From IMG/VR virus record IMGVR_UViG_3300031800_000001, positions 1-64,000 of that record: a stretch of 64,000 nucleotides of DNA; one strand, 5' to 3'. Source of the DNA: a virus. The notes below the pieces were generated by a model. It had not been told where the DNA came from, did not search any database, and was given only the letters and a program-made list of their open reading frames with translations. This document shows, in pieces, positions 7,064 to 14,914 of the stretch; position 1 is the first letter of the stretch; the number at the start of each line of letters is the position of its first letter. The translations under genes were made by a program, and so were the position numbers.

Positions 7064-8218
7064 GTGAGGATAGAGAACGACATAAAGCTAGACTACAAGG
7101 ATGTCCTTATGCGCCCAAAGCGTTCTACGCTAGAGTCCCGCAAGGATGTTGACTTGATGCGTGAGTTTATTTTTCCTCATGCTGGGGGGAAGGGTGCTGA
7201 CCCTAAAGCCTATGGATGGAAAGGTGTTCCCATCGTAGCTTCAAATATGGATACGGTTGGAACTTTTGAGATGGCTAAAAAACTTGCCGAATACCGTATG
7301 CTTACTTGCATCAGCAAGCACAATGATATAAAAAGATGGCTACACAAGCTGAATGGTTATGGAGTCTATAAAAACCAAGAGCAAAAAGACGGCACGGTTT
7401 GGGAGCATGACCCAAACTCAAAGTGTTCGCACAATAGAATTTATGAGCATATTTCTCCTTCTATTGGTATTAAGTATGACCCAGAAAAGGCCGATGATAT
7501 AGATTATCTCAATAACATTACATGGAACTTTTATCACACACGTTTCGTGTGTATTGATGCGGCAAATGGATACACAGCAAGATTCTGTGACTTCATAAAA
7601 AGAGTTAGAGAAGAACACCCAGCACTCATTATAATAGCTGGGAATGTTGTCACGGGAGAGATGACAGAACAGTTAATTCTAAATGGAGCAGATATTGTCA
7701 AGGTTGGTGTTGGAAGTGGTTCTGTTTGCACTACTCGCATTCAGACTGGTGTTGGTTATCCCCAATTTAGCGCGGTGGTCGAGTGTGCCGATGCCGCTCA
7801 TGGCGTTGGCGGGTATATTATGGCTGATGGCGGTTGTACCTGTGCTGGAGACGTTGCCAAGGCTTTTGGTGGAGGTGCTGATTTTGTCATGCTTGGCGGG
7901 ATGCTGGCTGGACATACGGAGTGCGAAGGACAGGAGGAAGAAATAGGAGGCATCAAATACAAAACCTTCTACGGTATGAGTTCCAAGGATGCTATGGAAA
8001 AACACAGCGGCGGCGTAGCCAAATATAGGAGCGCGGAGGGCAAAACGGTGAGGGTCAAGCACAGGGGGCTTGTTAAAAACACGTTAGAGAGCATCCTCGG
8101 CGGCTTACGGTCTGCCTGTACCTATATTGGAGCGAGAAGGCTAAAGGATATGCCCAAGTGCGCTACTTTTGTGAGAGTAACGCAGCAGTCGAATGAGATT
8201 TACGGAAAGAATACATGA
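7064..8218 (+). CDS. guaC: GMP reductase (IMPDH/GMPR family)
   Basis: The 384-residue TIM-barrel enzyme would reduce GMP to IMP and ammonia with NADPH. Diagnostic blocks are [16 protein letters not shown] at the N-terminus, ASNMDTVG, and GSGSVCTTR with catalytic Cys at about 222. [10 protein letters not shown] and a C-terminal Gly/Arg-rich flap end follow. No CBS pair is inserted, which favours GMP reductase over IMP dehydrogenase. The start is a GTG at 7064, because no in-frame ATG exists before the conserved block. The structured RNA at 6975 lies directly upstream. The next gene overlaps by ATGA. Confidence 0.88.
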   Translation: MRIENDIKLDYKDVLMRPKRSTLESRKDVDLMREFIFPHAGGKGADPKAYGWKGVPIVASNMDTVGTFEMAKKLAEYRMLTCISKHNDIKRWLHKLNGYGVYKNQEQKDGTVWEHDPNSKCSHNRIYEHISPSIGIKYDPEKADDIDYLNNITWNFYHTRFVCIDAANGYTARFCDFIKRVREEHPALIIIAGNVVTGEMTEQLILNGADIVKVGVGSGSVCTTRIQTGVGYPQFSAVVECADAAHGVGGYIMADGGCTCAGDVAKAFGGGADFVMLGGMLAGHTECEGQEEEIGGIKYKTFYGMSSKDAMEKHSGGVAKYRSAEGKTVRVKHRGLVKNTLESILGGLRSACTYIGARRLKDMPKCATFVRVTQQSNEIYGKNT

Positions 8219-8433
8219 GGGAGCTTTTTGAGTTAAAGGATAAATACTGGATTTCATGTTCCCCATTGGCTCGCGCTAAAAATGAGTGTTGGGTAGTATC
8301 TGTTTACAAAAAGCAGAAAGTCTCTTGGATAACGCAGGAGTGTAATAGTTTCCCCACACCAGAACAGGCTTACAAATGGGGCTTTGATAAAATTAAACAA
8401 ATAAATGCCAAATATGACAATAAAAGTAGATAA
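8215..8433 (+). CDS. Small protein, unknown function
   Basis: A 72-residue protein coupled to GMP reductase by an ATGA overlap. Basic and rich in Trp and Lys ([14 protein letters not shown]). Soluble; not recognised. Confidence 0.6.
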   Translation: MRELFELKDKYWISCSPLARAKNECWVVSVYKKQKVSWITQECNSFPTPEQAYKWGFDKIKQINAKYDNKSR

Positions 8434-8593
8434 CTCACTAGAAAAATCAGTCAAGGAAATACTGTCGGAGTACGAGGACGCCCAAATAAACCTCGCGTCA
8501 GACTTTACGCAGACTCTATTAGCGAAAAAGATTTGCAATAAGATTCGTGAACGCTATCATGTCTTTAGAATCAATGAACTGGAGAAAAAATGA
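8405..8593 (+). CDS. Small protein, unknown function
   Basis: A 62-residue protein overlapping the previous gene by 29 bases in another frame. A second in-frame ATG three codons downstream would reduce the overlap. Helical and charged. Its stop overlaps the next start (ATGA). Confidence 0.55.
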   Translation: MPNMTIKVDNSLEKSVKEILSEYEDAQINLASDFTQTLLAKKICNKIRERYHVFRINELEKK

Positions 8594-8817
8594 CCGCACT
8601 CGACTTTGATAAGCCAGAAATAAGGGTCAAGCTCATTTACAAGGCTTGCAAATACTTTACAGTAAAGGCGCACACACGCGAGGAAGCGCACAAGGCGGCG
8701 TATAATTCCTTTATGGATATGGCACAAAACAACATTTTTGATGGGTCAGAAATAGAGGACTTTTTTATTGAGACAAGTATCGACGGGCCAGATGGGGGAG
8801 ATATGCTACATGGATGA
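8590..8817 (+). CDS. Small protein, unknown function
   Basis: A 75-residue protein joined by ATGA to the previous gene. The pattern KLIYKACKYFTVKAHTREEAHKAA suggests a strand followed by a helix, as in small phage proteins with a beta-alpha hairpin. Function unknown. Confidence 0.6.
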   Translation: MTALDFDKPEIRVKLIYKACKYFTVKAHTREEAHKAAYNSFMDMAQNNIFDGSEIEDFFIETSIDGPDGGDMLHG

Positions 8818-8968
8818 TGAAATAAAATACAACGCCCCCCAACACACCGGAAAGTGGGAAGATGGTGAATATGAGGCTTTCCTTCAGAGGTTTCGATGGC
8901 AACAAGAACACGGCGAGTCGCATGAAGATTACGGGGATAACAACTCTTTCCCCCGAAGGGAACACTAG
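8810..8968 (+). CDS. Small acidic protein, unknown function
   Basis: A 52-residue protein starting ATGGATGATG inside the last codons of the previous gene (8-base overlap). Rich in Glu, Trp and His. Not recognised. It ends the GMP reductase unit; a roughly 60-base gap before the next promoter shows nothing else. Confidence 0.5.
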   Translation: MDDEIKYNAPQHTGKWEDGEYEAFLQRFRWQQEHGESHEDYGDNNSFPRREH

Positions 8969-9027
8969 CAGTTCATGCAGTTCTATTTATTAGAATTTAG
9001 AAAACCGTAATTACGCAAAAAAAGTAG

Positions 9028-9056
9028 TTGACTCACTTTTAGAATTGGTTTATCAT
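9028..9056 (+). promoter_or_regulatory. Early promoter of rIIA-like gene, TAGAAT-spacer class
   Basis: TTGACT, 17-base spacer with TAGAAT at positions 7-12, TATCAT. Predicted start about 9063, leaving a 23-base leader without a clear Shine-Dalgarno before the ATG at 9086. Confidence 0.78.
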
Positions 9057-9085
9057 AGTATTTCAGTCAAACAGAAAAACCTACT

Positions 9086-11377
9086 ATGAAACAAATCGAA
9101 AGAAATCCAAAGTCGCTACAATCACACGGCATTCAAAACACCGTTAAATTCGGAATCAAGGCTTCTGGTCTTGCTCACATCTTCAACGTCTTGCGGAATC
9201 AGTTATACTCCGACAAAATTATGGCAGTTGTACGGGAATATACCTGTAATGCCGTAGATGCTCACATTGATGATGATAAGCGCGACCTCCCTATCGTAGT
9301 GTCCCTTCCCACTCGCTTGCTGCCAGAGTTCAAGGTACGCGATTTCGGCAAGGGACTTACCGATGGTGATATTCAAGATGTGTATGCGTTCTATGGTGAA
9401 TCCACCAAGCGTCAAAGCAATGAGATGATTGGTCAACTCGGACTTGGCTCCAAATCGGCTTTTGCTTACGGTGACAATTTTGTTATCAATTCCTACATCG
9501 ACGGCAAGAAGCGCATCTACAACGCCTTCATTGACCCATCGCAAATTGGTCAAATTTCCAAAATTGGTGAGGAAAACACCAGCGAAGAAAATGGTATCGA
9601 AATCATTGTGCCTGTACGCAATGACGACCACACCGAATTTGAGGAAAAGGCTCATGTTCTTTTTCGCCACTTCCCCGTTAAGCCCACAGTAAAAGGCGCA
9701 GACAGCAGAAAGTTTGAGTACGAGAACCCAAATGTTATCTTCTCTGGCGACAACTGGAAGTGGATTGAGGTCAAAGACCAACGTAATTACCGTAGTAATT
9801 CCGATGGAGCTATTGTTGTGATGGGAAACATTGGTTATCCCGTCGATGAGTATGCCCTTAATCTTTCCCATGAGGATGGGCTTGCCCCCCTCTTGAAAGA
9901 GAACCTCATTATGAATGTTCCGATTGGTGACTTGGAGATTTCCGCATCACGCGAAAAACTTCAATACACCGACTACACACGCCAAAACTTGGTTCGCCAC
10001 TTGAAAGCGGTGAAGGATGGACTCGTAGAAAGCGTGAGCAAGGACTTTAAGCAATGCGGGACTTTGTTTGACGCGAAATGCCTTTTTGGTAGCGTGTTTG
10101 ATTACGCAAGCCCCCTTTACTCATTGAGGAACATCCTAGCGAAGAAGTTGCTTTGGAATGGTAAACAAGTGGATAGCGACAGTTATAGTGTGCCTAGTGC
10201 TACTTGGCCTAAAACGGAATCAGACCAAAGCGTGTACCTTCACGCCTTCAACAAAAATTATCGGAGCAGTAAGTTTAGATGCGAGGAATCAAACAGCATC
10301 AGTTGTACGAAAGGGACGGTGGTTATTGAGAATGATATTGGGCATCGTCGCGGCATCATGGGGCGCATATTACCCCTGCTTCTCGACGAAGGCAAAAAGC
10401 CCTTTATCATCCAATTTCCTAACGCAAAAGTGAAAGCGGCATGGGTAAAAAAGGTGAGTTGGGACGGCAAAATGACCCTGCTATCAAAACTGGAAAAGCA
10501 TAAGTTGAGCGAGTTTGAGGGCTATTCCCCTGTCCGAAATCCCGATGGTAGTGGAGCGGCGAAGGACGTTAAGCATTCCGCGAAATGCTTCACCTACAAC
10601 TATGATGTGGGAGATAAAATCAATCGTTGGAGCAGAGCAAAGTCTCAATACTGGAACATTGCCGAAGCAGACATGGATGCTGGCGGGGTCTATATTCTCA
10701 TCGACAAGTTCATGGTCAGAGGCTTGAAAGGCTACGACCAAGAACCAAAGCGAATGAGCAGTCTCAAGGATTCCTGCAAAGAAGCGGGGATTGTTTTTCC
10801 AACTGTTTACGCCTTCAAGGTCGGACAGAGGAACAAGGTCGAAGGTAAAAGCCAATGGACTACCCTTTGGGATTACATGAAAAAGCAGTTGAAACTGCAC
10901 ATGGAAACCACAGACCTTACGCAAAGGTTCCTTGACCGTACTGCCGCTCTTGAGTTCGTTAATACTCGCAGGAACGACAGACTCGAAAATCTGAACCACT
11001 TGTCTACTTTCCTCACCACAAAGCAGCAATGGAACAGTCTTGATAATAAGCTCGCAGACAAGGATGGCACTTTTGCCAAGTTCGCAGATGCGTTGGCCTT
11101 TATGCACGGTTGTGTGGAAGATACGAAAGGAGTAGACGTTGTGCGCGGTTTGGCGAAGGATTTCGGTCTGACGAAAGACTTTGAAAGCCCGAAGGCTCAA
11201 AAGACTACCCACAATCTGCTTGCCTTGGGCAAAAAGCTGATGGATAAGTACCCGATGATTGCTTGGTTAGATTATCAGCACTTATGCGGTTGGAAAAGCG
11301 GGGAGAAAAAGTTCCTCACGGACATCGCCAACTACATTAACGTGATAGACATTTGTAGCAGTTCTCCCGCTGAATAG
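9086..11377 (+). CDS. rIIA: rIIA-like GHKL-ATPase-domain protein
   Basis: The 763-residue protein carries the GHKL ATP-binding motifs near its N-terminus: REYTCNAVDAH at 50-60 (Asn of the N-box), DFGKGL at 86-91 and GQLGLGSKS at 116-124, the last followed by AFAYGD. This is the T4 rIIA pattern. rIIA proteins are associated with the membrane in T4 and affect lysis timing and exclusion by resident prophages; the biochemical role is still not settled. The rIIB-like partner lies 0.9 kb downstream, separated by three small genes. A hairpin terminator follows at 11395. Confidence 0.88.
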   Translation: MKQIERNPKSLQSHGIQNTVKFGIKASGLAHIFNVLRNQLYSDKIMAVVREYTCNAVDAHIDDDKRDLPIVVSLPTRLLPEFKVRDFGKGLTDGDIQDVYAFYGESTKRQSNEMIGQLGLGSKSAFAYGDNFVINSYIDGKKRIYNAFIDPSQIGQISKIGEENTSEENGIEIIVPVRNDDHTEFEEKAHVLFRHFPVKPTVKGADSRKFEYENPNVIFSGDNWKWIEVKDQRNYRSNSDGAIVVMGNIGYPVDEYALNLSHEDGLAPLLKENLIMNVPIGDLEISASREKLQYTDYTRQNLVRHLKAVKDGLVESVSKDFKQCGTLFDAKCLFGSVFDYASPLYSLRNILAKKLLWNGKQVDSDSYSVPSATWPKTESDQSVYLHAFNKNYRSSKFRCEESNSISCTKGTVVIENDIGHRRGIMGRILPLLLDEGKKPFIIQFPNAKVKAAWVKKVSWDGKMTLLSKLEKHKLSEFEGYSPVRNPDGSGAAKDVKHSAKCFTYNYDVGDKINRWSRAKSQYWNIAEADMDAGGVYILIDKFMVRGLKGYDQEPKRMSSLKDSCKEAGIVFPTVYAFKVGQRNKVEGKSQWTTLWDYMKKQLKLHMETTDLTQRFLDRTAALEFVNTRRNDRLENLNHLSTFLTTKQQWNSLDNKLADKDGTFAKFADALAFMHGCVEDTKGVDVVRGLAKDFGLTKDFESPKAQKTTHNLLALGKKLMDKYPMIAWLDYQHLCGWKSGEKKFLTDIANYINVIDICSSSPAE

Positions 11378-11394
11378 TAGGCAGCGGGTTTCAC

Positions 11395-11435
11395 AGCGGC
11401 GGTTTTCCTCAAGTTGAGGGAGCCGCCGTTCTTTT
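11395..11435 (+). terminator. Rho-independent terminator after rIIA
   Basis: GCGGCGG and CCGCCG arms, extended by CCTC/GAGG, form a long GC-rich hairpin followed by TTCTTTT, 18 bases after the rIIA stop. Confidence 0.8.
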
Positions 11436-11472
11436 GTTGCGTATTTCAATTTATTAAAAAATAAAAAACTTG

Positions 11473-11500
11473 TTGACTTTCTACTTATAGAGGCTAGAAT
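11473..11500 (+). promoter_or_regulatory. Promoter giving a leaderless start
   Basis: TTGACT, 16-base spacer and TAGAAT as the -10. The ATG at 11508 falls on the predicted transcription start (7 to 8 bases after the -10). Confidence 0.65.
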
Positions 11501-11507
11501 ATAGTAG

Positions 11508-11684
11508 ATGCACAATGCCAAAACATTTGGAGAGATTGAAGTCGGAAGCGTCTTTAGGCTAGACGGGAAGAACTGGCAGAAGGTCAGCGAGGTTTCCGCT
11601 AGAGACTTGAACCCGCCTCCCCCTATGCAAATTGAGCCAGAAACGCTAGTAGAGACACTTTATGAGCATCAAAACGAAGCATAA
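11508..11684 (+). CDS. Small phage protein, unknown function
   Basis: A 58-residue protein starting MHNAKTFGEI. The block FGEIEVGSVFRLDGKNWQKVS resembles small beta-barrel-like phage proteins of unknown role. The start is fixed by the promoter, whose predicted +1 is the ATG. It overlaps the next gene by 23 bases. Confidence 0.6.
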   Translation: MHNAKTFGEIEVGSVFRLDGKNWQKVSEVSARDLNPPPPMQIEPETLVETLYEHQNEA

Positions 11685-11889
11685 GCAGCGCAAGGTTAAG
11701 CTATACAGCAAGGACATCATTGACGATATGCGTGAGCGTCTTTGCAAGGCTGAATCGGAAGGCGTATTAAGTAAGAAGAATAAACTTGTCCACAAGATTC
11801 TATGGGAGGGTTGTCACGGCTGGAAGAACATCCATGATGCTATTGTCATTACGCAATACGAGGAAGTCTATGGCGAATATAAAAAGTAA
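11662..11889 (+). CDS. Paralogue of the gene at 779
   Basis: A 75-residue basic protein with DDMRERL, KILWEGCHGWKN and QYEEVY blocks that match the gene at 779. This copy has an extra basic N-terminus. The ATG at 11662 lies inside the preceding gene; a downstream start would remove most of the overlap but also the extension. Function unknown. Confidence 0.65.
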   Translation: MSIKTKHKQRKVKLYSKDIIDDMRERLCKAESEGVLSKKNKLVHKILWEGCHGWKNIHDAIVITQYEEVYGEYKK

Positions 11890-11925
11890 TTTATCCTTTT
11901 TCTCTTACGAGAAAAATTTCTTAAA

Positions 11926-12174
11926 ATGGTAGACCCACAAACAATCAAAAAAGTGCAAAATTTTCCCAATGATGAAAAAACAGCAAAACTGTATGTTTAT
12001 GAAAAATTGGTAGAACATTTGGAGACACAGCGGGAGCAGTCCACCGACCCCGAATATCGGGGCGGGAAGGGCAACAAGCGTGATGCTCGCCGCGAGCTTT
12101 TCCGCTTACAGGTTGCGTTACGCACCATCAATTCTCATTTGAGTGATGCGAAAGACTTTTTGCAAAAAAAGTGA
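11926..12174 (+). CDS. Charged helical protein, unknown function
   Basis: An 82-residue protein, highly charged, with Arg-rich GGKGNKRDARRELFR near the middle and predicted helices on both sides. Possibly nucleic-acid binding from its charge, but no family is recognised. Confidence 0.6.
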   Translation: MVDPQTIKKVQNFPNDEKTAKLYVYEKLVEHLETQREQSTDPEYRGGKGNKRDARRELFRLQVALRTINSHLSDAKDFLQKK

Positions 12175-12183
12175 CGAATATGC

Positions 12184-12212
12184 TTGCATGGAAGTTAGAA
12201 TTCCATTAAACT
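12184..12212 (+). promoter_or_regulatory. Early promoter of rIIB-like gene, TAGAAT-spacer class
   Basis: TTGCAT, 17-base spacer with TAGAAT at positions 7-12, TAAACT. Predicted start about 12219; the leader to the ATG at 12251 is about 32 bases. Confidence 0.72.
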
Positions 12213-12250
12213 AGGGATAGTCAGTTAAACAAAGCTAACAGAAAGAAAAA

Positions 12251-13105
12251 ATGATACCCTATATACTCACAGACAACTCACTCACCGTAGTAATCGAAGG
12301 CAAGGCACACACGATGGCGAATACCCATCCAGCGTTCCTCCAAGCTCAAGAAGCATTGAAAGATGAAAATTGGGATAAGCTCAAGAATATGTTTGATGTA
12401 AGCAAGGCAGTCGGAGAATTTTTCGACAATGATGCTAACATCGAAGTCAAGGACGGAGCGGTTCACTACAATGGCGAAATTGTCCACAACCTTGTGGTTG
12501 ACAAGATTCTCGACTTCATGCGGAAGAATCTACCGTACCAACCTCTTGTTAAGTTCCTTGGCAAGTTGATGGAAAACCCCTCGCATCGCGCCGTGGACGA
12601 ACTCTACTCGTTTTTGGAGCATAAGAATATGCCCCTGACCCCCGAAGGCAATTTCCTCGCCTATAAGGGAGTGAACTCGGACTTCACCGACTTCTACTCC
12701 GGTAAGTTCTCCAATAAGGTTGGAGAGGTTCTTGAGATGCGTCGAAATGGCGTGTGTGATGACCTCAACAAAGGTTGTTCCTCTGGTTTCCACGCTGGAA
12801 GCTACGATTACGCCAAAGGCTATGCCTCTGGCGGGGGGCATCTGTTGGTGGTCGAGATTGACCCTTCTGACGTTGTGAGCGTTCCGCTTTGTAGCGATTG
12901 TCAGAAATTGCGTACAAGCAAGTATAAGGTCGTTGCGGTGTACGAAACCATTGAAGCTCCCGCCTTGGATGAGGCTCTTTACGAGTCCTACGATGATGAG
13001 GAAGCCGATGAGGTTGGGCGCGACGAGTACAACGAAGGTTGGTTCGCTGGCTACCAAAAAGCCAAACAGGACATAGTAGACAGTATGGACGACCCAAGTG
13101 TGTAG
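12251..13105 (+). CDS. rIIB: rIIB-like protein
   Basis: The 284-residue protein has the rIIB-type central block: LTPEGNFLAYKGV near 130, then DFYSGKF..KVGEVLEMRR, a Cys-Ser-Gly-Phe-His segment, and YAKGYASGGGHLLVVEIDP near 190. The C-terminus is acidic. rIIB works with rIIA in T4 lysis control and prophage exclusion. Unlike T4, the two genes here have separate promoters and three small genes between them. A strong terminator follows. Confidence 0.85.
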   Translation: MIPYILTDNSLTVVIEGKAHTMANTHPAFLQAQEALKDENWDKLKNMFDVSKAVGEFFDNDANIEVKDGAVHYNGEIVHNLVVDKILDFMRKNLPYQPLVKFLGKLMENPSHRAVDELYSFLEHKNMPLTPEGNFLAYKGVNSDFTDFYSGKFSNKVGEVLEMRRNGVCDDLNKGCSSGFHAGSYDYAKGYASGGGHLLVVEIDPSDVVSVPLCSDCQKLRTSKYKVVAVYETIEAPALDEALYESYDDEEADEVGRDEYNEGWFAGYQKAKQDIVDSMDDPSV

Positions 13106-13107
13106 GT

Positions 13108-13138
13108 AAACCCCCCCGATTCATTTCGGGGGGTTTTT
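13108..13138 (+). terminator. Rho-independent terminator after rIIB
   Basis: AACCCCCCCGA and TTCGGGGGGTT pair as a near-perfect GC-rich hairpin followed by TTTTT, three bases after the rIIB stop. Confidence 0.88.
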
Positions 13139-13159
13139 AGATTTAACTATTTATTGAAA

Positions 13160-13390
13160 ATGACTAACAAACAAGTAATGCAAAACATAGTCGAGCTTGC
13201 TGCAAGGCAGCGGGACGAAGGCGATAGTGGTCAGGAGTTTGTTGCTACCTCCATGTTCGCCATTGCAAGCGTGTGTGCCACAAGCGATTTCCCACAGGAG
13301 GAAGTCCAGAGCCTCGCGGCAAAAGCGATTGAACAGGGATACCAAAGGCCCGATGTGGGCGCGTGTGATGTCGATAAGGGTTTGGAATAA
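13160..13390 (+). CDS. Small protein, unknown function
   Basis: A 76-residue protein beginning MTNKQVMQNIVEL. Helical, with several Ala-rich stretches. An ATG at 13160 is preferred over an upstream TTG. The first RNA element of the following tandem pair starts 8 bases after its stop. Confidence 0.6.
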   Translation: MTNKQVMQNIVELAARQRDEGDSGQEFVATSMFAIASVCATSDFPQEEVQSLAAKAIEQGYQRPDVGACDVDKGLE

Positions 13391-13397
13391 TGAATTT

Positions 13398-13464
13398 TTC
13401 GCGGAATAGAATCGTAAGAGAGCTACGGTCAAGGCAAATGTCTGCCTGTATTGAACACCGCGAA
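13398..13464 (+). ncRNA. Three-way-junction RNA element, copy B
   Basis: TTCGCGG pairs exactly with CCGCGAA. AATAGA follows the first strand and TGAACA precedes the second. Inside are CGTA-AGAGAGC-TACG and AGGC-AAATGTCT-GCCU-type hairpins. Copy C follows 13 bases later, so the two form a tandem. Confidence 0.65.
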
Positions 13465-13477
13465 TTTACTTTGGCGT

Positions 13478-13550
13478 ATTTACGGAATAGAGCCAAGAGA
13501 GAGTCTTGGACAGCCTTTAGATGTGTTGTGGCGAGTTGAACACCGTGGAT
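13478..13550 (+). ncRNA. Three-way-junction RNA element, copy C
   Basis: ATTTACGG pairs with CCGTGGAT (with GU pairs), showing covariation against copies A and B. AATAGA and TGAACA are kept. Inner hairpins are CCAAGA-GAGAG-TCTTGG and GCC/GGC. A GTG that could start the next gene lies within the closing stem at 13545. Confidence 0.65.
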
Positions 13551-13841
13551 ACCCCTTCTTTTACATATATCTTTGCGGCTCTTTCTATTCTCTTTTCATT
13601 TATGTTGTGTTTATTTGGTATAGAGAACAATGAATTTAGAAAAAGCCCCTTTTACTATGCTTTTATTAAGGTTACAGGGGGAGAGAGTATAAAGAATAGA
13701 GTGTTAAAGTGTTTTGAAAATGAGTTGAAATGGAGTGCCTCATATTTATATTTATTAAAATTTAATCAATTTAGCTTCCCATTTACAATCTATACAACAT
13801 ATAACACAATACAAAGAGATATACACAATGCAAAAAATTAA
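13545..13841 (+). CDS. Possible membrane protein after the tandem RNA elements
   Basis: If started at the GTG inside element C, the frame gives 98 residues with one hydrophobic segment near residues 6-26, then a charged and aromatic soluble part. A later ATG at 13602 would remove most of the membrane segment. Base composition is AT-rich, unlike the flanking genes. No family recognised; the frame may not be expressed. Confidence 0.4.
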   Translation: MDTPSFTYIFAALSILFSFMLCLFGIENNEFRKSPFYYAFIKVTGGESIKNRVLKCFENELKWSASYLYLLKFNQFSFPFTIYTTYNTIQRDIHNAKN

Positions 13842-13974
13842 AATGATAGGAGAAATTACATGGACGATATTGGTTACATTATTATACTTATGCTTGGTTG
13901 CAGCTTTGGCTTTACTTTGTTTAATCTTTTCAAAGAATAACATTTATAGTAGAAAAAAAGTCCCAGCATTTTGA
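13828..13974 (+). CDS. Small membrane peptide (with overlapping alternative frame)
   Basis: The 48-codon frame encodes a basic start and a long hydrophobic segment, then a basic tail. A second, overlapping 26-codon frame at 13860-13940 has a better Shine-Dalgarno (AGGAG, 7-8 bases) and also encodes one membrane span. Either or both could be real holin-like or toxin-like peptides; I cannot choose. Confidence 0.35.
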   Translation: MQKIKMIGEITWTILVTLLYLCLVAALALLCLIFSKNNIYSRKKVPAF

Positions 13975-14259
13975 GCCATAAATAAGTGGCACGACGAGCA
14001 TAATTATATTAAAAGTCAAGAAAAAAGTCCCAATAATTTGAAATTAAAAATATATAAAAAAAGTCCCGATTTTTCAATGATGCAAATAAGCCACGCGACT
14101 CCGTTTTCCTATGATAAAAACCCATTTTTGAGTGATTTTTGTGCTTTTTTGTATAATAATAAAGATTTTATTCCTATTAGATGAATTTTCATTTATTAAA
14201 AATTAGAAAATGGCTTTTTTTTCGTTTTTATTGCTATAAAAATGTAATTATTATATGAT
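13975..14259 (+). repeat. AT-rich gene-free stretch with AAAAAAGTCCC repeats
   Basis: No gene is seen. AAAAAAGTCCC (A-run plus GTCCC) occurs three times, with GTCCC at 13960, 14037 and 14063. The third copy continues into CAATGATGCAAATA, which recurs near 16348 after a similar AGTCC. Base composition is far more AT-rich than the neighbours, suggesting an insertion scar or a binding region. Confidence 0.4.
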
Positions 14260-14451
14260 ATGAATACCAATATGGCCCAAAGATACGAGCAAGCATGGCA
14301 TAAAGTCTATTATGAGTCGCCGCGCTGGATGCAAGCAGCAGTTATTGACGATCCGACAGGTAGACTCGCCTCTGCCCTCGCGCAGGAGGCTGTGCTGGTT
14401 GCGGAGATAGACAACAAGCCCATAACGACAGGTATATTAAGCAATGATTGA
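14260..14451 (+). CDS. Small protein, unknown function
   Basis: A 63-residue protein beginning MNTNMAQRYEQAW. Soluble and helical. Its ATG follows a TATGAT-like sequence very closely, so the promoter assignment is unclear. The stop overlaps the next start (ATGATTGA). Confidence 0.6.
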   Translation: MNTNMAQRYEQAWHKVYYESPRWMQAAVIDDPTGRLASALAQEAVLVAEIDNKPITTGILSND

Positions 14452-14620
14452 AAAAGATAGTGTTTATTGGTCTATACATAAAATTGTATTTGAGGAGATG
14501 TATGATGATTTAGATGATAGTATTAAATCTATTATACGAAACAAACCACAAAGCCGCGAGGGCGGGTTACTTAATGAAAAAATTGATTTAGAGGTGCGAA
14601 AGAGATTGACTCAAGGTTAG
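14444..14620 (+). CDS. Small acidic protein, unknown function
   Basis: A 58-residue protein with an acidic middle (EEMYDDLDDS) and a basic end. It overlaps the previous gene by 8 bases and runs into the next promoter, whose -35 lies within its last codons. Not recognised. Confidence 0.55.
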   Translation: MIEKDSVYWSIHKIVFEEMYDDLDDSIKSIIRNKPQSREGGLLNEKIDLEVRKRLTQG

Positions 14621-14634
14621 AATTCCTGTACTAT
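14606..14634 (+). promoter_or_regulatory. Early promoter, TAGAAT-spacer class, leaderless
   Basis: TTGACT, 17-base spacer with TAGAAT at positions 7-12, TACTAT. The ATG at 14640 coincides with the predicted start within one base. Confidence 0.78.
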
Positions 14635-14639
14635 TAGGT

Positions 14640-14882
14640 ATGGCAAGAGGAAAAGTCAAAGGTGCAACAAGTTTCGTCCTAGTATCTCTGGACGACTTAA
14701 ATCATGTTCTGCGTCCAGCCGCTATGGTGATGTGCAGTCGCAAATTTGCTGACACGCTACATCTCAAAAGCAAGAGGGTTGAGGCGGGGTATGATACCTA
14801 CGCATTCGTCAACAACCAAGTAGGCGTTGTGAAGGACATGGAAATGAGTGCCATCCCAGAGGAAAAAGCCCTTGACTTTTAG
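14640..14882 (+). CDS. Small protein, unknown function
   Basis: An 80-residue protein beginning MARGKVKGATSFVLVSLDDL. Basic N-terminus and mixed alpha/beta character. Likely translated from a leaderless message. Its end carries the -35 of the next promoter. Similar short proteins occur in marine phages, but I cannot name the family. Confidence 0.65.
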   Translation: MARGKVKGATSFVLVSLDDLNHVLRPAAMVMCSRKFADTLHLKSKRVEAGYDTYAFVNNQVGVVKDMEMSAIPEEKALDF

Positions 14883-14900
14883 TTAGAATCGGGCTAAAAT
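14872..14900 (+). promoter_or_regulatory. Early promoter of RuvB-like gene, TAGAAT-spacer class
   Basis: TTGACT, 17-base spacer with TAGAAT at positions 7-12, TAAAAT. Predicted start about 14907, 8 bases before the ATG at 14915. Confidence 0.78.
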
Positions 14901-14914
14901 TACATATACTACAA

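Noticed and set aside
9203-9871. 222-codon minus-strand frame inside rIIA
   Set aside because: It lies wholly within a well-supported rIIA gene, has no promoter or ribosome site and no recognisable domain; a shadow of codon bias. The same holds for 10484-11212 and 12530-13057.
13451-13633. Alternative 60-codon frame over RNA elements B and C
   Set aside because: It overlaps conserved RNA stems, lacks a ribosome site and competes with the more plausible frame at 13545.
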